A stretch of 64,000 nucleotides of DNA, taken from the NCBI GenBank assembly GCA_014905825.1, contig JACGCN010000082.1, forward strand, positions 1 through 64,000. The letters are read 5' to 3'. This DNA comes from Lyophyllum atratum (Eukaryota; Basidiomycota; Agaricomycetes; Agaricales; Lyophyllaceae). Position numbers and translations under genes: made by a program. The notes under the pieces are model-generated. The model ran no database searches. It was not told where the DNA came from and was given only the letters and a program-made list of their open reading frames with translations. This document shows positions 56,568-64,000 of this stretch, piece by piece; positions within the stretch are counted from its first letter, which is position 1, and every line of letters starts with the position of its first letter.

Positions 56568-58657
56568 ATGGACAACGACATCGATACCCAATTCCTCCAT
56601 CGAATATCCTCTATCGAGAAGGAGTTGTTGGAGCTCAACCGCTCATCTCTTGACTGTTTCAGTAGTCGATGGACTACTCTCGTCGACGACCTCAAGGTCG
56701 CTATCGGCGTTGAGTCTCTCAGCACTTCCACCATAACAATCGCATACGCTTTAGCAGGCAGAGTGTCCAAGGCGTTCCAAACGTTTATGGATTTGGAGGC
56801 TTTGGCCGAAAAGCTCATGGAATCTCTTCTCGACGATACTTGCACCATTGACACTCCTGCAACTCCCACTGAACCTTCTGCGACCTCCGATACCACAGTT
56901 TCCAAATACATCAAATCGTGCTACACCTGGCTTCTGGACAATCTTCATAATCCCTATCCATCGACACGTATCCGAGATAGCATTGCCCAAAAATCGGCTG
57001 CTGGTCGCAAGGTCACAGACGTTCGTAAAGACGTCGATAACTGGTTTATCGATGCTCGGAAACGTATCGGATGGAATGCGCTTCGTAGATCGTCTTTCGC
57101 CAACAAGCGCGTCGAGATCGTTGATGCCGCCACGCGGTTCTTCGTCGAGGAGGACCCGAAACGCCCAGTAGACCCTGCTATTGAATATGAGCTCATGGCC
57201 ATTAAAAAGAGCGCGAAGGACCTTTACGTGGACAAGTTCTTCGAAAGCGATTTGGCTGCCAAATTGGATATGGCAGTTAAGACTTTGACGCCTCAGACAA
57301 AGGCCGAGGCCAAGGCGGAACAACTACGGCAGTGGCACCTGCAGAAGGACGCAGAGTCATCATATCCATCGCCCGACCGATCTCCAGAACCTACGCGGCT
57401 TTCGCCCGTTCCTTATAACGATGAGGGCGATACCCATGTTCCTCAGTCCATCTCGATCACCAGCAGGAAGCGTCGAAGCCCATCGGCTGATCCTGACAGC
57501 CACCAACCCTCTGTCGACAGACCCGCAAAGCGATCGAGGTATGTTTGTATTCATCTAACCAGTGATTATTTCTAATCTCTTACCGATACAGACTCGATAC
57601 TCCATCTTCATCTCCCAAAACCCTTTCATTTCCCATCGGCCTACCATCTCCCACTTATTCAGTGGATGAAGCGTTACAACCCCTCGAAGCTCCTAATCCC
57701 GCCCCTGTATCGGCATCGCTCGCCGTCCCCGCTAGGTCTAACCGCAAGCGTCGTTTATCTGAATCTGATGGCCAAGGGGCACCCAAACGTCCACGCAATA
57801 TGCCCGTCGGTCCTCGTCTTCACGCAGTTTCCGATCCTTTACCGCTATCGAGCGCCTTGTTCGACGCCTCAGCATTCGACGGCTGGTTCCAACAACATTT
57901 CGACCTACAAGCCCCTCCCAAAGTGGGCGAAATTAGTCCTTCCGGCTTTGATGTCGAATTGGGCAACTTTTCAGACTTCGAATGCGAGGCGCAGGCTGAG
58001 TCCGCTGGTTGTACGTTTCCACGTCATATCTCACTCTACAAAACTTACAATTCGTCACTAGGTTCATCTCCAATCACTCCACAAACGTGCGAGCTAGTAA
58101 CTGTGGAAGCGAAATTGACCGAACTGCAGGTGCCCAACCTGGAGTTGCTGGACGAGTTCAGTTTCGACCTGCAGTCTTTTATAGCCAGTGATTCGGCGAC
58201 TGGCTACCCAGAACAAGGTGCGAACTTTTTTGTTCTTTTGGCATACTTATATTCTGACAACAACGTATCTGCACTTCCGTCCGTAGCACAAGATTTTTCT
58301 TTCTCTCAGATGCCGTCTCTGGGGCTCGATCTCTTGAACAACTTCGGAGATTCATTCCACATTCCGCCGCAGTCAGCTTCCGCTGTTGACCCTTCCATGA
58401 CGTCCACTTTCGATTTTCAACTGGAATTCTCTGATTTCCTCAATATGGGCCCCCAAGATCACGCGTCTTGTGCCGACGTCCCCCACAGTGTTCCAGCGTT
58501 CTTCTCGTCTGATGTTGAGAAACGTCCAGAGTTCTTGGTGCATGATCCCGATTACCTCCGCTTGCAGGCTCAGGCGGCGAGGGCGGAGAAGGAGATGAAG
58601 CTCAAGAAGATGAAGGAAGAAGCTCTGAGGTTAGAGATGGAACTCGCTGCGTCGTAA
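56568..58657 (+). CDS. HD1: HD1-class mating-type homeodomain protein, pair 2
   Basis: Paralogue of the HD1 at 51550. The start at 56568 gives MDNDIDTQFLHRISSIEKEL, an N-terminal helix for partner recognition. The atypical homeodomain starts YIKSCYTWLLDNLHNPYPST and ends DVDNWFIDARKRIGWNALRR; the helix II-III loop is shorter than in HD1-1. Then come SYPSPDRSPEPTRLS, RKRRSPSADPDSHQ and AKRSR (NLS), with an ordinary GT-AG intron at about 57540-57592 where HD1-1 has a GC donor. The shared block RKRRLSESDGQGAPKRPRNM follows. Two further introns near 58012-58061 and 58216-58285 split the acidic, aromatic activation-like region (FDFQLEFSDFLNMG). The C-terminal coiled coil is MKLKKMKEEALRLEMELAAS. 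Confidence 0.94.
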
Positions 58658-58975
58658 GCTCCCTCTCCCTTTCAAGGCGCCCATGATCTGACAGCGATGC
58701 CTCACAGGCCATAATTTTTCAATGATTTCGTGTCAGAAGTGTATTTTATCGCTTGCTCTACTGTATCCATAGTCACATCATGACCATCTTCCCCTCATAC
58801 CATCCATACCATTGCATTATCTTTATACCTTCATTATTCTATGACCTATGCTTTACATATGCTATCAATAGTCGCAATGCTTTACTTGCTGTCCATCCAC
58901 AATTTAAATGTATCATCCTATACTTAATCGTCTATGTTCCACTCCTTGAAGATGGCGAATGCAATTTATAATTTA
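58658..58975. other. Spacer HD1-2 to MIP
   Basis: About 320 bases, AT-rich, convergent 3' ends. No gene is seen. Confidence 0.5.
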
Positions 58976-61475
58976 TCAATGCCTGCCGGCAAGTCCAACT
59001 TCATCCTCGATCTTCCATCTCCCAACCTCCCGCATCGCCTCCGCGTCCCCATTCTCCAACTCGGGCGCAGCGAGCAACGTACCGACCATCTTCCAGGGAT
59101 CCTTCCCACCTCCATATCGCAGCACTTCGCGCTTGTACTTCTCGCCCGTTTCCCGGTTGAGCGGGTCGTCGGAGAAGACATTTTGCCATACCCGTGAGGC
59201 GATCGCGCGGTCAAACAGGTACGAGTAATACGTCGCCCCATATCCGAAAAGGTGCCCAAATTGCGTCTGGAACGACGTACCAGGTACGTGTGGGATCAGC
59301 CCGCGCGCGTTATGCAGGTTCGCCAGCTCGGCCGTGGAGTTGAAGTGCTGCTCATGCACGATGGGGGAGTGGTAGATCTGGTCCACGGCAGCCAGGAGGA
59401 TCTGAGAGTAGGTATCGATGGAGTGGCAAGGATCGGCGTGGTGGTTTCCTATCTGGCGGACGGCGGTGGTTCCTTCCATGTCGAATAGTGATAGGACGGT
59501 CAGTGAGTTCAGGAAGTGTTCCATTAGTATTGACGGCAGCTCCACGAAGTCGGTGGCACAGCGGGTGCCTGATACATTTTGGTATTCTGTACGCCCGATC
59601 ATAGCTTCAGACGGGAATGTCAATTTAGGCAATTTTGGGGGGGTAAAACAACTTACAATGCATCGCATGACCCATTTCGTGGAACAAAGTCAAGACCTCA
59701 TGCCATTCTAGAACAGTAGGACCCCGCGCAATCGACGGCGGGGTGAATTCACAAAGCAGAACCACCAGCGGAAGCTGATATACGCCGTCCTGACCAGGAA
59801 GTCGGTGCCGCTTGACAGCTTCAAAATTCTGCAACTCTAGCAAGCGCAGCTCCTGTCCCTCCGCGACACCGTCTCCTGCCTCATCATCATCGTCCGTCCT
59901 CCGTGAGCAACGGACCGTATAATGTGCGGCGCCACCTGGTTTCCCCCTCCGGGCAAAGAGATCGGCGTATATCCACCCAATGACGCCTTTGTCTTCGTCC
60001 ACAACTTCTAATTTGTGGACATTGGGATGCCACACCTCTCCCGAGGTTGCATCAGCGGGCCGTAGTGATATACCGTACAAGTGTTGGAATAATCGAGAGA
60101 GCCCCATAAATACCGTGCCAAGGGTGAGAGGTGGGAGAGGTATTGGTGGTGCAGGGGGCTCGGGTGGACAATAAAAGTCACGATCCCAGGCTTGGATAGT
60201 GGGTAGTGTAGGGGTTCCATGATGTGCTTGTTTTCGGGTACTTAGTGTATGTAATGCCTTTTGGGCAAATGGTCGGGTATGGTCCATTAATGCGTCGAGG
60301 AAATAAAGTACGTTCCCTGCAGATCGTTATTGACGCCGTAATGATTGAAGAAAAGAGGAGACGAACCTGGGGATTTTGCCATCTTGTCATCTAGCGTCAT
60401 GGCCGCATAACTCTCTCGCCCAACCAGCCTCGCCAACTCACCCCGAGTCTTTAGTAGCATCTCCAAAATTTTTATTTGTTCCGGAGTACTTGAATTTGCA
60501 GCAATATAAACACGCCGTCGCGGTTCCTCGGAAGGGGCAGAACGCATGATCATCTGTGCTTGCATAGAACCTGGGTAAACAAGGAGGTCACGCTGAGTGA
60601 AATGAGCCTGAAGCTGCAATCTAACCCCCATTCCCTTGTCTTTGAGACCCGAGAGCTCTGAGGGTCTAATAGACGTGGGCGGGCGAGCTGCGTTGGCTTG
60701 ATTCAAGAATTCTCGACCAAGCACCAAGATATCTGAAGACAGCGACACAAACTTCTTCCGCTGTTCATTGGGTAGGTCGATGGCGGACTTCTCAAAATCG
60801 AGCCAGAATATAAGTGCGGTCTTGTAAGCCTCAGGGCTTAGCGTCGAAACAATAGAGGGATCTGTCATGACGGCTTTCAGTACCTACATATAAGTATGTG
60901 AATGGTGCATTAGCGGAGGTGCAGGGGTATCGGCATACCTCATAAAGACCAACATGCGTGTTCAGAACGTTCATGAATTCACATAGCGTCTCATACGCAT
61001 GATTCGCTGCCTCTATCCATGTCCGGTCGGGATGTGCGTTCCGGACAAGTTCTGAGAGGTCAATGACCCCACATAGCATGTCGCTGAGCCTATCCAAGTT
61101 CTTGACGACCTTGAGGAGTTCATCCCTAGATTCCCGCGCACGTAAGATGCGGTCCGTCAAAAGTTGAGCGCGAACGAGAGTTGCATCGGCTAATGATATT
61201 AGAGCTTGCGGATGGGTGAGTGATGGGTGCCCGAATAATCCAGTTGTAGAGAGTGGGGTGGACTTAAAGCCAGAGCTCGGATGGTCGAAGAGAGAGACAA
61301 GAGCGATATCGTCTACGGAGGCAGGGATTGTTGGGAATTTGGTTTGGGTGGCAAGTGAGCGAAGCCGTGTCGCTGTCAGACGCCTGCAGCCGCGAAAGTG
61401 AAATATTGCCTTGGCTGGGCTGGCGAGGACGTTGGCCACCCGTCTGGGCAGCATGAGGAGATGGAAGGAGGGCAA
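58976..61475 (-). CDS. mip: Mitochondrial intermediate peptidase (MIP, M3 metallopeptidase)
   Basis: Removes an octapeptide from imported mitochondrial precursors; classical border gene of the A locus on the alpha side. The start at 61475 gives a presequence ([20 protein letters not shown]); Met 8 at 61454 is an alternative. Family blocks: [99 protein letters not shown] and the zinc site [14 protein letters not shown] (HEMGH) near 59660. The downstream glutamate-bearing [15 protein letters not shown], then [20 protein letters not shown], complete the M3 fold. Three short introns join in frame (near 60870, 60310 and 59640). All catalytic residues look present. Confidence 0.97.
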
Positions 61476-61838
61476 GCTTGTGCTTGAGGCCTGGGCCTGA
61501 AGGTTGAAGACGGGAGGTATCAGTACTACAGCTGACAGTGTCGAGACCCTAGAGTAACCTGTCTAGATTTTACGTGATCGAATGTAGATCCTTTTGGCGA
61601 TCGTAGATTTGCGTGCCATCCGATTGGTCGACGCGTTCCTGTATCCTTCCTCATAGATTCCAGTATTGACAACACGAAGCCAATTATTATGAAAATTTAA
61701 ATACGGTAAACGTGAGCGAGCGCTCGTGGACTATCTGATGTGGCTATAGATGTGATGATGCACAGACGAATACGAGAAGGGATATTCCGGCGACTGAGCG
61801 TAATAAAAATGTGGACCATGCGTGATATGATGCTGAGA
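61476..61838. other. Intergenic MIP upstream region
   Basis: About 360 bases between the MIP start and the stop of the chromatin protein. No gene is seen. Confidence 0.4.
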
Positions 61839-64000
61839 CTATGAGTCCAAAGGCGACAAGCTACCCTCCAGGCTCCTGTCGAAGTCCATGCTCTTCCCAT
61901 TCTCATGCCTAGGAGGTGAAGGAGTATAGTGATGTGTGCCGTTACCGTTGGTGTGGTCGCCGTGGCCATTTGGTTCCATCGTTGTTGTGCCGTTTGTCGA
62001 TGGCTCCTCAGCGGTGTCAATCTGCATCGCGTCAGGTATTGGCTCGACGGCATAAACCCAGAATTTGGATCGTTTTTTCCCCGCTATTTGCTCGAGAGCA
62101 ATTTCAGTAGGCTTCAGAGCTGCTGCACCAGATCTTTTGATCTTGAGACCATTCTGTACACCGTTTGTTGAGGCGGGACCTGCGTCGGCCGAGTTGGTAC
62201 TCATCATACTGTCTTCTGTGCGCGCACGCTTCGGTGGAGGCTCCATTTCAAACTGTGCCTCGGGCCCTCCGAGCCGCGTAGACCGTCGCTCTCCACGCCA
62301 GTGGCTCCACGAATCCGACGAAGATTCTCGTTTGCCATTGGCGTTCACTTTCGTGGCAGTCCGCGTTGAACGTCGACGTTCCCCACGAGAAGCTGCAGTG
62401 CGATGTCCACCAGTACCATTTGGCGCGTCACGGAAATTGAGGAAGTCTTCCTCATCGAACTCCTCGTCTTGTGCCTCTTCCTCCTGGTATGCGTATTCAT
62501 CGGCATCATCCTGAGTTCCAAAATTAGTAAGTCAGCCGAATGGATCGACAAAAGATAGACATTGTGCATGCCTCGCTATCATAGGCGTTGCCGTATACGT
62601 AATCTGGTTTCTGGGTTTGCCGCCGGGTCCGTGTTTCGCGAATTTCCGTCTGAGCCAACAGCAACTTGCGGTGTTCGCGCTGCTCAATCCTCTTCCGCAC
62701 TTTTGCCACGCGCTGAGGAAACAAAAAATCATGGGTCAGTCAGCCGTCCTCGAACGAAGTTTTCAAAAGGCGAAAGGCATCTAGTTCCTGCTTGGCGATA
62801 CAAAAAACGCGCCCGCAAAATAAATATTATAACTCACCACTATTTCCGCATCAATGGCCTCGATTCGATTTTCAAGCGCGGCAATCAGACAAATATGAGC
62901 GTGTTCCAGTCTTGTTCGTTTTTGGCCTTTCTTGAGGTCAGGAGGTGCTGAAGCTTTCAGCTCCTCGATGAGATGTATGTACTCTTCCTTCGTCGACGAA
63001 ACGGTCTGGAAGGTTGCCGTGATCTTCCAAGGGTTGGTCGACACAAAAACGCGTGGAGAATCTAACATAAACGAGAAGTCAATTATCAGCAATGTAACGC
63101 CGAGCGGCAATGACCGATGAAATGGGTTTCAGAGATGAGAACATAGATCCCCGTAAATACAAGCAAATAGGGGAGAAGGGATAAGGCAAGGTAGATGAAC
63201 GTGCACGGACCATCTGCTACCCAAAAGCGCTTTCGATGAGAATCTTGTCCGATAGGAACCAACTGGAGGTTCTCTTGACTTTTCGGGTCAGAAGGATCTG
63301 GGGGTGCAGTCGCGGCGTCTTTTTTCTTGTGTTTATTCTGCGACACGCCCCACGCGCGATCGATGGAGGCCTTGACGTCTGCGTTATGGCTGAGCTGTAG
63401 TTCCACAAGCTGGCGGAGGATTTTGAGCTGAATACCGAGTGACAGGGAGTATTTCATGAATAATTAACCAGTAATCAAGAAGTCGTGACACGTACTTTGA
63501 AATCCCAGTCTGCGGTGAAGAAACCGCCCTCGAGACCCTCAAAGGGGTCCACGTTCATTTTCAGGTCTTCGTTCCAGAATGTCGTCCTCTCGGAAGCCTT
63601 GAAGTAGTCGGCGAGGACGGTGGCCACAGTAGTGGACATTTGATCTGTGCTGGCACCACGCAGCAGGGTGTTAGTATCCCGCATAGACATGACAACGTGT
63701 GCGCATGCCCTCACCTCAAGTTACGCGTTTGTGGCTTGAGGTTGAGAATAAAGTGCTGGAGGACCTGGCCGACTATGTCGTTTGGCTCTCGCGACATTAG
63801 TGCCTCTTCCAAGCTAGACACGACACACACCCCAGACGGATCCGTCAGATAACAAGCCAAGAAAGACCCCAGAAAAGACTCACTCCATGGGTGTCTGCAA
63901 GCCGTCAATCTTCCCCCGAAGGTTCGTGAATTTGCAGATGAAGGAGTAAACAAATAGTGTCTCCCAGCGACCTGAAGGATGAGTAGCATCGGACGGGGGA
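61839..64000 (-). CDS. DDT/WHIM-type chromatin-remodelling protein, 5' end outside window
   Basis: Probably a subunit acting with ISWI-type remodellers, judged from domain order. Minus-strand exons: LFVYSFICKFTNLRGKIDGL with LEEALMSREPNDIVGQVLQH (DDT-like), TVATVLADYFKASERTTFWN, LKILRQLVELQLSHNADVKA (WHIM1-like) and NLQLVPIGQDSHRKRFWVAD, then VFVSTNPWKITATFQTVSST (WHIM2/WSD-like). Then LEHAHICLIAALENRIEAID, a basic coiled region VAKVRKRIEQREHRKLLLAQ and an acidic stretch ADEYAYQEEEAQDEEFDEED. A low-complexity tail with PPPKRARTED ends at 61839. About eight introns fit. The right edge cuts the gene inside or just past an intron at about 63975. Confidence 0.75.

Noticed and set aside
1..64000. 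CRISPR arrays, prophage, bacterial operons
   Set aside because: Intron-rich eukaryotic genes throughout; no regularly spaced repeats seen.
1..64000. tRNA or rRNA genes
   Set aside because: I saw no convincing A-box/B-box pair or rRNA core sequence by eye; a tRNAscan-SE run would be needed to exclude short tRNA genes.

Overview
The window is 64 kb of nuclear DNA from a filamentous basidiomycete, almost certainly an agaricomycete (mushroom-forming fungus). The evidence is dense short introns of about 50 nt, compact gene spacing, conserved fungal single-copy genes, and above all a homeodomain (MAT-A / HD type) mating-type locus. The locus holds two divergent HD2-HD1 gene pairs (49.5-58.7 kb) between the beta-flanking gene (48.1-49.2 kb) and the mitochondrial intermediate peptidase gene MIP (59.0-61.5 kb), the classical agaricomycete arrangement. 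I cannot name the species from sequence alone.

Layout. 0-1.4 kb: decayed 3' part of SEY1 (ER-fusion GTPase). 2.2-7.7 kb: CWC25 splicing factor, a voltage-sensor-like membrane protein and a Ser/Pro-rich protein, each needing 1-bp frame corrections. 8.0-13.0 kb: SLA2 (endocytic adaptor) head-to-head with SURF1. 13.5-14.4 kb: weak hypothetical gene, then about 1 kb without genes carrying a 36-bp direct repeat. 15.4-20.4 kb: large C-terminally anchored membrane protein, tail-to-tail with a nuclear zinc-finger-like protein. 20.6-24 kb: BDP1 (TFIIIB) and COQ11-like reductase. 24.1-29.3 kb: accessory-looking set of MFS transporter, old-yellow-enzyme reductase and fructosamine-3-kinase. 29.4-30.4 kb: a 999-bp candidate miniature transposon with about 60-bp terminal inverted repeats and TA target duplication. 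30.6-46.7 kb: RPB2, a PTM1/GOST seven-TM protein, SNX4, REV7, CQD1 (YPL109c-type UbiB kinase) and glycogenin; RPB2, the YPL109c gene and glycogenin are known neighbours of agaricomycete A loci. 47.1-48.0 kb: small Ala/Thr-rich helical protein. 48.1-61.5 kb: the mating-type region. 61.8 kb to the end: DDT/WHIM-type chromatin protein, cut by the window edge.

How the genes work together. The two HD pairs are tandem paralogues in the same divergent orientation. In the known agaricomycete system, HD1 and HD2 proteins from different alleles heterodimerise after mating and switch on the dikaryotic programme; the two pairs here should act as partly redundant compatibility modules. Comparing the pairs with each other exposes conserved non-coding elements (a shared promoter motif, a 26-bp 3'-flank element) and conserved protein blocks outside the homeodomain, which are the most interesting unexplained signals here.

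Limits. Exon boundaries were read by eye from GT/GC-AG signals and reading frame. Family names come from motif recognition and remembered family sequences, not from searches.
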